64,000 bases of DNA, taken from positions 62,001-126,000 of the forward strand of contig NZ_JAEX01000007.1 of assembly GCF_000519125.1 (NCBI RefSeq). The letters are read 5' to 3'. Below, piece by piece: positions 57,631 through 64,000 of the stretch. The DNA is from Desulfocurvus vexinensis DSM 17965 (GTDB lineage: Bacteria > Desulfobacterota > Desulfovibrionia > Desulfovibrionales > Desulfovibrionaceae). The translations under genes and the position numbers were made by a program. The notes beneath the pieces were generated by a model that was not told where the DNA came from, did not search any database, and saw nothing but the letters and a program-made list of their open reading frames with translations. The stretch's first letter is position 1. Each line of letters begins with the position of its first letter.

Positions 57631-57948
57631 ATGGCCACTGTCGAATTCAAGGGCAAATCTTTCGACATCGACGAAGACGGTTTCCTTCAGAAGTTCGAGG
57701 ACTGGAACCCCGAGTGGGTGGAGTACGTGAAGGAGTCCGAGGGCATCAAGGAGCTGACCGACGAGCACAACAAGGTCATCGAGTTCCTGCAGGACTACTA
57801 CAAGAAGAACGGCATCGCCCCGATGGTGCGCATCCTCTCCAAGGTGACCGGCTTCAAGCTGAAGCACATCTACGAGCTGTTCCCCTCCGGCCCCGGCAAG
57901 GGCGCCTGCAAAATGGCCGGCCTGCCCAAGCCCACCGGCTGCGTGTAA
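57631..57948 (+). CDS. dsrC: DsrC, sulfur-carrier substrate of dissimilatory sulfite reductase
   Basis: This 105-residue protein carries the sulfur trisulfide intermediate between DsrAB and the membrane complex DsrMKJOP in sulfate reducers. Start ATG 57631 has AAGGAGG. The C-terminal arm GKGACKMAGLPKPTGCV keeps both redox cysteines, Cys93 and Cys104, which form the trisulfide. Length matches the Desulfovibrio protein exactly in class. DsrC is normally expressed on its own, away from dsrAB, as here. The upstream methyltransferase and YcaO genes are the only neighbours that could act on it. Confidence 0.97.
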   Translation: MATVEFKGKSFDIDEDGFLQKFEDWNPEWVEYVKESEGIKELTDEHNKVIEFLQDYYKKNGIAPMVRILSKVTGFKLKHIYELFPSGPGKGACKMAGLPKPTGCV

Positions 57949-57975
57949 GCCTCACGGCTCCAAGCGCGACCATTC

Positions 57976-58007
57976 AGGGCGGAAGCTTCGGCTTCCGCCC
58001 TTTCTTT
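57976..58007 (+). terminator. Terminator of dsrC
   Basis: AGGGCGGAAGC pairs with GCTTCCGCCCT around a TTCG tetraloop, followed by TTCTTTT. Confidence 0.88.
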
Positions 58008-58598
58008 TGCCCGCAAGCGGCCCGCCCGCCATTCCGGCACCCGTCCACCGCCGCCCGGCCCGCCCGGCGGTGGCGCCCCGCGCAGCGCAGGCCAAGTCCA
58101 CCCGCCCGGACCGGGCCGGGCAGAGGGGCCTCCTCACGGGTGGCGCCGGCCTGCCATTCCCGTGCTGCGCCCCGGCCTGCCGTCTTTCTCCCCGGCCTGC
58201 CCCGCCTGCCGCGCCCCGCGCGTCCGGGAAGGCTCCCGGCTGGACCGGCAACGGATGACAGAGGCCCCCTGTCCACCCGGGCCCTGCCGTCCCCGCGCAC
58301 CCGGCAACGGGCCCGGGCCCAAACCACAACGGATGCAGCGCCCCTGGAGTGGTGCCTGCTTGCCATTTCTGCGCGCTCCCCGGCCTGCCGTCTTTCTCCC
58401 TGGCCTGCCCGCCTGCCGCACCCCGCGCGCCCGGGAAATACCCGGTTGGACCGGCACAGGGCGGCACCCGCCGCCCAGGGCGCGCCACCGCCTGAAGCGG
58501 CACCCGCCACACCCCCCGCCTGTCGGCCCCGTGCCCGGCGCCGGGATTGCGGGCTGCCCCGGCCCGTCATCCATCCGCCCGCATCCTCCTCTTTCCTG

Positions 58599-58628
58599 TT
58601 GACAATGATTTTCATTTTCATTTATGAC
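58599..58628 (+). promoter_or_regulatory. Fur-box-like operator over the DUF2325 promoter
   Basis: GACAATGATTTTCATTTTC (58601-58619) matches 15 of 19 positions of the Fur consensus GATAATGATAATCATTATC. A TTGACA -35 box (58599-58604) overlaps it and a TATGAC -10-like box is at 58623-58628. This would let an iron-type regulator repress the gene starting at 58676. Confidence 0.6.
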
Positions 58629-58675
58629 TGCTCCATCGCAGCACCCCCCGCCGCCACAGCGGCAAGGAGCACGTC

Positions 58676-59899
58676 ATGCAGCAGAAAAACATCTGGGAAC
58701 TCGAAGACTTCCAATGCCCGGTCATCGGCACCTGCCTGACCATGGGCGACCTGCGCACCGGGGCCCGGCAACTGGGCATGCGCTTCCACCCCGGGGCCAG
58801 CGATTTCGACATCCACTGCTGGTTCGTCAGCCAGGCCAAGTGCCCCGGCAAGGCCGCCCGCTGGCTCCAGAAACTGCTCAACAAGAAACACCGCCGCAGC
58901 CTGGCGCTGTTCCGCAAATGCACGGACGACGACGCCCTGCTGGCCCTGTGGCGCGAGCACTCGGGCGCGGGCGACATCCCCGGGCCCTTCTGGGCGGTGA
59001 TGAGCCACCCCGGGGCCTCCCCGGGGCTGATCTCCGAAGTTTTCGGCGAGGTGCACATGCTCTCGCACCTGCTGGGCGCCGCCAACCGCGCGGACCTGCG
59101 CCGCCTGGACGAGCTGGAACGGCGCAACCAGCTCCTGGCCGAGGCCCTGGAGGAACGCAAGACCCGCCTGCGCGAGGCCGCCGCCGTCTGGAAGGCGCGC
59201 AACCGCAGGCTGGAGCGCGACCTGGAGGACGAACGCCGCCGCCGCGCCGAGGCCGAGGGTGAGCGCGTGAGCCTGCGCCAGGCCCTGGAAACCACCGCCG
59301 TGGCCGCCCTGCGCACCGAGCGCGACGCCCTGGCCGGGCACCTGGACGCCACCCGCCGCAGGCAGGACGAGGCCGAGCGCACCGTGCTGCGCCAGGCCGC
59401 GCAGATCGAGGACCTGCTGCGCGAGCTGCGCCAGGCCCGCGGCGCCCTGGCCGAGCGCGACAACACCATCGCCGCCCTGGAAAACGTGCTGGCCGCCCAG
59501 ATGCCCGACGCCCTGCCCGGTCCGGACGCCTGCCCCCGGGGCTGCGACGGCGCCTGCGGCCAGGGCTGCGGCCTGGGCTGCGGCAAGCTGCGCGGCAAGT
59601 GCGTGCTCTACGTGGGCGGGCGCTGCAACCTCATGGCCCACTACAAGGCCCTGGCCAGCCGCTACGGCTGCGAACTGCTGCACCACGACGGCGGCCTGGA
59701 ACAGTCGCCCGGGCACCTGCACCAGCTCCTGGCCCGGGCCGACGCCGTGGTCTGCCCCCTGGACTGCGTGAGCCACGAGGCCACCACCCTGGTCAAGCGC
59801 GCCTGCAAGGGCTTCATGAAACCGCTGCTGCTGGCTGGCTCCTCGGGCATCGGCGGCCTGGCGCGCTGCCTGGACGAGCTGGAGCGCGCGGTGCAATAA
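58676..59899 (+). CDS. DUF2325 coiled-coil protein with a cysteine array
   Basis: This 407-residue protein starts at ATG 58676 with AAGGAG upstream. Residues 1-135 form an unrecognised N-terminal domain containing Cys14, Cys20, Cys48, Cys56 and Cys82. Residues ~140-275 are a long charged coiled coil. A cysteine array then runs at 286, 290, 294, 298 and 302 (C-x3 repeated) with Cys309 and Cys317, followed by a DUF2325 domain (CVLYVGGRCNLMAHYKALA, ADAVVCPLDCVSHEATTLVKRACK). The array could bind iron, zinc or a cluster. A Fur-box-like site over its promoter supports a link to iron. The biochemical function is unknown. Confidence 0.82.
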   Translation: MQQKNIWELEDFQCPVIGTCLTMGDLRTGARQLGMRFHPGASDFDIHCWFVSQAKCPGKAARWLQKLLNKKHRRSLALFRKCTDDDALLALWREHSGAGDIPGPFWAVMSHPGASPGLISEVFGEVHMLSHLLGAANRADLRRLDELERRNQLLAEALEERKTRLREAAAVWKARNRRLERDLEDERRRRAEAEGERVSLRQALETTAVAALRTERDALAGHLDATRRRQDEAERTVLRQAAQIEDLLRELRQARGALAERDNTIAALENVLAAQMPDALPGPDACPRGCDGACGQGCGLGCGKLRGKCVLYVGGRCNLMAHYKALASRYGCELLHHDGGLEQSPGHLHQLLARADAVVCPLDCVSHEATTLVKRACKGFMKPLLLAGSSGIGGLARCLDELERAVQ

Positions 59900-59969
59900 C
59901 GGCGCCGGGGGGGCGCCGGGCCGCCTGCGGGCTTGACCGCGCCCGGCCTCCGGCTTATTCCCCCAGGCC

Positions 59970-61886
59970 ATGGCACTGCTCGGCGCGACCAACCTGACCA
60001 TGTCCTTCGGCGGCCCCCGCCTGCTGGACGGCGTGTCCTTCCAGATCGAGGAAGGCCAGCGGGTCTGCCTCGTGGGCCGCAACGGCGAGGGCAAGTCCAC
60101 GCTGCTGCGGCTGCTCTCCGGCGACCTCGTGCCCGATGGCGGCGAAGTGGTCCGCTCGGCCGGGGTGGCCGTGGCCCGGCTGTCGCAGAAGGTGCCCGAG
60201 GCGCTCACCGGCCCGGTGTACGACGTGGTCACCGCCGGGCTGGGCGACATGGGCCGCGCCCTGGCCGCCTACCACCACGCCAGCCGCCAGGCCCGCGACG
60301 CCGATGGCCTGGCCCGCCTGGCCGAGATGGAGGCGGCCCTGGAACGCCAGGGCGGCTGGGAGGCCCTGCCCGCCATCGACGCCGTCATCGCCCGCCTGAG
60401 CCTGGACCCCGCCGCGCCCTTCGAGACCCTTTCGGGCGGGCTCAAGCGCCGGGCCCTGCTGGCCCGGGCCCTGGTGGGCAGCCCCGACGTGCTGCTGCTG
60501 GACGAACCCACCAACCATCTGGACATCGACTCCATCGCCTGGCTGGAGGAGTACCTGCCGCGCCATGTGCGCACCCTGGTCTTCATCACCCACGACCGGG
60601 CCTTTCTGCGCCGCGTGGCCACGCGCATCCTCGAACTGGACCGCGGCCGCCTCACGGACTGGCAGTGCGGCTACGACACCTACCTGGAGCGCAAGCAGGC
60701 CCTGCTGGACGCCGAGGCCCGCCACAACGCCGAGTTCGACAAGAAGCTGGCCCGCGAGGAGGCCTGGATCCGCCAGGGCATCAAGGCCCGGCGCACGCGC
60801 AACGAGGGCCGCGTGCGCGCGCTCATGACCCTGCGCGAAGAGCGCCGCGCCCGGCGCGAGCGCGTGGGCCGCGCGGCCATGGCCATCCAGGAGGCCCAGC
60901 GCTCGGGGCGCGTAGTTGCCGAGGCCAAGGACGTGGCCTTTACCTGGGGCCACGACGCGCCCGTGTTCCAGGGCCTGTGCACGACCATCCTGCGCGGCGA
61001 CCGCGTGGGGTTCATTGGCCCCAACGGCGCGGGCAAGACCACCCTGCTCCAGGTGCTGCTGGGCCGCCTGGCGCCGACCTCCGGCCAGGTGCGCCTGGGC
61101 ACCGGCCTGGAAATCGCCTACTTCGACCAGCACCGCGAGGAGCTGGACCCCCAGGCCACCGTGCGCCACGCCGTGGCGGGCGGCAGCGACACCGTGACCG
61201 TGGGCGGGCGCGACCGCCACGTCATGGGCTATCTGGCCGACTTTCTCTTCCCGCCCGAGCGGGCCATGAGCCCCGTGTCCGTACTCTCGGGGGGCGAGCG
61301 CAACCGGCTGCTGCTGGCCCGGCTGTTCACCCGGCCATCCAACCTGCTGGTCATGGACGAGCCCACCAACGACCTGGACGCCGAGACCCTGGAGCTGCTC
61401 GAAGAGCGGCTCATGGAATACCAGGGCACGGTGCTCGTGGTCAGCCACGACCGGGCCTTTCTGAACAACGTGGTCACCAGCACCCTGGCCCTGGAGGGCG
61501 GGGGCCGGGTGGCCGAGTACGTGGGCGGCTACGACGACTGGCTGCGCCAGCGCCCGGCGCCCCCGGCCCCGGAGCCCAGGCCCGCAGCAGCCCCCCGCCC
61601 CGAGCCGCCCCAAAGCGCCCCGCGCAAGCTCGGCTTCAAGGAGCAGCGCCACATGGCCGAACTGGCCGCCGAGCTGGAGGCCCTGCCCGCGCGCATCGAA
61701 GCCCTGGAACGCGCCGTGGCCGCCGCCGGGGAGCGCCTGGCCGACCCCGCGCTGTACAAGGGCCCCGCCGAGGCCGCAGCCGCCGCCCGCCAGGAGCTGG
61801 CCCGGGCCGAGGCCGAGCTGGCCGCTGCCTTCGGGCGCTGGGAGCAGGCCGAGGCCGAACTGGCCGCCTACGCCGCCCGGGCCTGA
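59970..61886 (+). CDS. ABC-F family ATPase (Uup-like)
   Basis: This 638-residue soluble protein carries two ABC domains without a membrane domain. The first has GRNGEGKSTL and signature LSGGLKRRALLARAL; the second has GPNGAGKTTLL and LSGGERNRLLLARLF. An interdomain arm (about 230-310) is rich in Arg/Glu. The C-terminal ~90 residues form a coiled coil (AELAAELEALPARIEALERA), as in Uup. ABC-F proteins act on the ribosome, and Uup also affects DNA processing. It stands alone before the solute-binding protein genes. Confidence 0.93.
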   Translation: MALLGATNLTMSFGGPRLLDGVSFQIEEGQRVCLVGRNGEGKSTLLRLLSGDLVPDGGEVVRSAGVAVARLSQKVPEALTGPVYDVVTAGLGDMGRALAAYHHASRQARDADGLARLAEMEAALERQGGWEALPAIDAVIARLSLDPAAPFETLSGGLKRRALLARALVGSPDVLLLDEPTNHLDIDSIAWLEEYLPRHVRTLVFITHDRAFLRRVATRILELDRGRLTDWQCGYDTYLERKQALLDAEARHNAEFDKKLAREEAWIRQGIKARRTRNEGRVRALMTLREERRARRERVGRAAMAIQEAQRSGRVVAEAKDVAFTWGHDAPVFQGLCTTILRGDRVGFIGPNGAGKTTLLQVLLGRLAPTSGQVRLGTGLEIAYFDQHREELDPQATVRHAVAGGSDTVTVGGRDRHVMGYLADFLFPPERAMSPVSVLSGGERNRLLLARLFTRPSNLLVMDEPTNDLDAETLELLEERLMEYQGTVLVVSHDRAFLNNVVTSTLALEGGGRVAEYVGGYDDWLRQRPAPPAPEPRPAAAPRPEPPQSAPRKLGFKEQRHMAELAAELEALPARIEALERAVAAAGERLADPALYKGPAEAAAAARQELARAEAELAAAFGRWEQAEAELAAYAARA

Positions 61887-62060
61887 GCCCCCCCGCACGG
61901 CACAGCCTCGGGCACGATCTGCTGGTGGACCGCCCCCCCGCCTGAGCCCTTCCGCCCGCGACGCCCCCGGCCCGCCCCGGTTTTCCCGCACGTTGCCAGC
62001 CCTCTGGGCCCGTGCTACAAGAGCCGCGCACCGGACCTCACCTGCCGAGGAGGTCGCCCA

Positions 62061-62843
62061 ATGCCCCCATCCTGCCGTATCCTGGCCGCAGCCGCCGCGC
62101 TGCTGCTGTGTCTGCTGGCGCCCGCCCGGGCCCAGGAAACCGTCTCCGTCATCCGCGTGGTCAGCCCCGCGTGGGACACCTTCACCAACGCCGACGGCAC
62201 CGGGCTGTACTTCGACCTGCTCGACGCCGTGTTCCGCGGCCTGCACGGCATCGAAATCGAGCACCAGTTCGTGCCCAGCCTGCGCGCCACACACCTGGTG
62301 CGCGAGAACGAGGCCGACATGATGCTGTGCAAGGCCCGGGTGGACCCGCCCCTGGTCATGGCCCGCGTGCCCATGTACGAGAACGCCTACGCCGTGTTCT
62401 TCGACTCCCGGAGCATCGAACCCTGGAAGGGCCGCGAGAGCATGACCGGGCGCTCGGTGGTCTGGCGCATCGGCTACTACGACGAGCGCTACATCCCCGA
62501 GGGCATGCAGACCAAGGAGGTCAAGACCGGGGTCTCGGCCCTGGGCATGGTCGTGCTGGGCCGGGCCGACTTCTACCTCGACGACCCGGTGCTCATCCGC
62601 GAGTCCATCGACCGCTCGGGCCTGACCTTCGACCAGCAGCGCTTTCGCATCGAACCCGTGGGCTTCCGCTCCTACCACCCCGTGCTGGCCCCCACGGCCC
62701 GGGGCCGGGCCATCATGGACCTCTACGACCAGGGCATGCTCACCCTGGCCGCCGCAGGCGCCCTGGACGCCATCTACGCCAAATGGGGCCATCCGGTGCC
62801 GAATTTCGGCGGATATGCCCCGCCGCCCTCCGCCAGCCGCTGA
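62061..62843 (+). CDS. Periplasmic solute-binding protein, copy 1
   Basis: This 260-residue protein has a signal peptide (residues 1-27, ending in ARAQ) and a family 3 binding fold: VSPAWDTFTNADGTGLYFDLLDAV, VARVPMYENAYAVFF-type lobe and the block VSALGMVVLGRADFYLDD. It is closely paralogous to the next gene (shared W-x-x-F-T-N-x-D-G-T-G-L-Y start and ALGMV-LGR-DFYLDD). No permease genes are nearby, and the next gene downstream is a membrane sensor, so these proteins may sense rather than import. The ATG at 62061 has GGAGG about 12 bases upstream. Confidence 0.85.
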   Translation: MPPSCRILAAAAALLLCLLAPARAQETVSVIRVVSPAWDTFTNADGTGLYFDLLDAVFRGLHGIEIEHQFVPSLRATHLVRENEADMMLCKARVDPPLVMARVPMYENAYAVFFDSRSIEPWKGRESMTGRSVVWRIGYYDERYIPEGMQTKEVKTGVSALGMVVLGRADFYLDDPVLIRESIDRSGLTFDQQRFRIEPVGFRSYHPVLAPTARGRAIMDLYDQGMLTLAAAGALDAIYAKWGHPVPNFGGYAPPPSASR

Positions 62844-62919
62844 CAAGCGGCCCGCGCTGTGCTAGGGGAGGGGGACAAACACGGTCCGGGCCCCCTCCCC
62901 GGGCCCGGAGCCCGGCCAC

Positions 62920-63678
62920 ATGAGAACGATCCTCTGGCTTCTGCTCGCCCTGCTCCTGCCTCTGCCGGCGGATGCGAGCGAGCCCCTGCCCGACCCCGGC
63001 GGCATCACCGCCGTGCATGTCGTGGGGCCCTCCTGGGAGGGCTTCACCAACATGGACGGCACCGGCCTGTACCACGACACGCTGCGCGCCGTGTTCGGCC
63101 TGTATGGCATCGAGTACGTGCGCGAATACGTGCCCTCCGAGCGGGCCTACCACATGGTGCGCGACGGCTCGGCGGACATGATGACCTGCCACGACAAGCC
63201 CCCCCGGGGGCTGACGCTGGCCGGGGTGCCCATGTACGAGGGCAAATACTACGTGTTCTTCAACCGCGAGAACATCGGGCAGTGGTCCGTGCCAGGCAGC
63301 CTGGAGGGCCGCACCATCGCCTGGCGCATCGGCTACTACGACCTGACCAACCTGCCCGCGCCCATGCAGCACAAGGAGCTGAAATCCGGGGTCTCGGCCC
63401 TGGGCATGGTCATCCTGGGGCGTATCGACTTCTACCTCGACGACCTGAACTTCATCGAGGATTCCATCCACAAGAACACCATCCCCTTCGACATGGCCCG
63501 CTTCCGCATCGAGCCCGTGGGCGCCCGGGGCTACTTCCCGGTGCTCAAGGATACCGAGCGCGGGCGCAAGATCCGGGAGCTCTACGAGCGGGGCATGGAG
63601 CATCTGTACCGCGCGGGGCGCCTGCAGGCCATCTTCGACCGCTGGGGCTTCCCCCTGCCCGCCTACGCCTTCGACTAG
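62920..63678 (+). CDS. Periplasmic solute-binding protein, copy 2
   Basis: This 252-residue paralog of the upstream protein has a signal peptide (residues 1-20, ending in ADAS) and the same landmarks: VGPSWEGFTNMDGTGLYHDT, WRIGYYDLTNLP and VSALGMVILGRIDFYLDD. It lies 76 bases after copy 1 and 17 bases before the membrane sensor gene, so the three probably form one transcript. The ligand is unknown. Confidence 0.86.
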   Translation: MRTILWLLLALLLPLPADASEPLPDPGGITAVHVVGPSWEGFTNMDGTGLYHDTLRAVFGLYGIEYVREYVPSERAYHMVRDGSADMMTCHDKPPRGLTLAGVPMYEGKYYVFFNRENIGQWSVPGSLEGRTIAWRIGYYDLTNLPAPMQHKELKSGVSALGMVILGRIDFYLDDLNFIEDSIHKNTIPFDMARFRIEPVGARGYFPVLKDTERGRKIRELYERGMEHLYRAGRLQAIFDRWGFPLPAYAFD

Positions 63679-63695
63679 CCCGAAAAGCCCCGGCC

Positions 63696-64000
63696 ATGCC
63701 CCAGCCCTCGCCCGCCCCCGCGCCGCTCGTCCCCATCCGCGACTCCATCGCCACCCGGCTGCTGACCATGGTCTTCGCGGTCTACGTGGTCATCACCATC
63801 GCCCTGACCGCCGTGCACATGGCCGCGGAGTACTACAACACGCGCGACACCGTGCTCAAGGACCTCAAGGCCATGACCCAGATCTTCAACCAGGGTCTGG
63901 CCACGGCCATCTACAACGTGGACGACGTGCAGATCAATTCCATCGTCCAGGGGCTCATGGAGAGCCCGGTGGTGGTGGGCGTGCGCGTGGGCACCGAGTA
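63696..64000 (+). CDS. Membrane sensor protein (3' end cut by window)
   Basis: The first 101 residues are visible. After a short Pro-rich start (MPQPSPAPAPLVPIRDSIAT) there is one membrane helix at about 22-43 (LLTMVFAVYVVITIALTAVHM), then a periplasmic region with KDLKAMTQIFNQGLATAIYN and VQGLMESPVVVGVRVG. The layout is that of the N-terminus of a histidine kinase, diguanylate cyclase or chemoreceptor with a dCache/helical sensor domain; the VVVGVRV segment is common in such sensors. The output domain lies beyond the window. It follows the two solute-binding genes and may take input from them. Confidence 0.7.
   Translation, partial: MPQPSPAPAPLVPIRDSIATRLLTMVFAVYVVITIALTAVHMAAEYYNTRDTVLKDLKAMTQIFNQGLATAIYNVDDVQINSIVQGLMESPVVVGVRVGTE

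Larger units (their letters stand above)
57949..58675. repeat. Non-coding region with degenerate ~208 bp repeats
   Basis: About 700 bases with no convincing gene. A unit near 58147-58256 recurs near 58355-58463 with an offset of about 208 bases, sharing blocks such as CCCGGCCTGCCGTCTTTCTC and CGGCTGGACCGGCA/CGGTTGGACCGGCA. The stretch begins with the dsrC terminator and ends with a Fur-like site. It is not a CRISPR array: repeats are too long, few and diverged. Confidence 0.65.

Noticed and set aside
58162-58602. Short frames of about 146 codons in the repeat region after dsrC
   Set aside because: Pro/Arg/Cys-rich on both strands, with no ribosome site and no family features; treated as non-coding.
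57949-58675. Possible CRISPR array
   Set aside because: The repeat unit is about 110 bp, occurs about twice and is diverged. There are no regular spacers and no cas genes in the window.

Overview
The window is very GC-rich DNA read from an environmental or isolate genome that most resembles Desulfovibrionaceae (sulfate-reducing Desulfobacterota). The main indicators are a dsrC gene (105 aa, both C-terminal redox cysteines present), an FmdE-type protein fused to a molybdopterin-binding domain, a selenocysteine tRNA, several periplasmic solute-binding proteins and a TRAP transporter. No ribosomal RNA lies in the window, so this placement is inferred from gene content.

Layout. 1-2.2 kb: end of a nucleoside/sugar-type ABC permease and its double ATPase. 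2.4-4.85 kb: a complete polar amino acid ABC importer. 4.96-12.4 kb (minus): a type I secretion operon read tolC-like, ABC, ABC, HlyD-like, glycosyltransferase, with a good promoter in front. 12.5-16.1 kb: glucokinase, a solute-binding protein, an Smr-domain protein. 16.2-19.1 kb (minus): an NtrB/NtrC-like kinase and sigma-54 activator. 19.4 kb: tRNA-Sec. 19.9-27.0 kb: ftsH-folP-cdaA-cdaR-glmM-galU, a cell envelope and c-di-AMP cluster. 27.2-31.5 kb: priA, a DUF2867-like protein and an EAL/HDOD protein. 32.1-35.1 kb: a TRAP transporter whose binding protein converges on its two membrane subunits. 35.4-40.2 kb: glycogen phosphorylase, the FmdE fusion protein and infA. 40.2-44.8 kb (minus): a small outer-membrane protein and argF-argG-argH. 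45.2-51.1 kb (minus): a DksA/TraR-like protein, rqcH, phoH, pgpH and ybeY, a translation-quality and c-di-AMP breakdown cluster. 51.3-54.85 kb: a DUF364 protein, then two identical tRNA-Gly genes and a tRNA-Cys bracketing an AT-richer insert that encodes a GIY-YIG protein and a membrane-anchored transglutaminase-like protein. 54.9-58.0 kb: methyltransferase, YcaO-TPR protein and dsrC. 58.0-58.7 kb: a non-coding stretch with a degenerate ~208 bp repeat and a Fur-box-like site before a DUF2325 protein. 60-64 kb: an ABC-F ATPase, two paralogous solute-binding proteins and the start of a membrane sensor protein cut by the window edge.

Functional links. c-di-AMP is both made (CdaA/CdaR, next to GlmM) and degraded (PgpH) by genes in this window. 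The arginine genes cover the last three steps from ornithine. Glucokinase, GalU, GlmM and GlgP handle sugar phosphates and glycogen. The most unusual regions are the secretion operon with two differing, non-canonical ABC subunits, the tRNA-flanked insert, the methyltransferase-YcaO-dsrC group, and the cysteine-rich DUF2325 gene behind a Fur-like site. All functional statements rest on reading motifs by eye; no database search was run.
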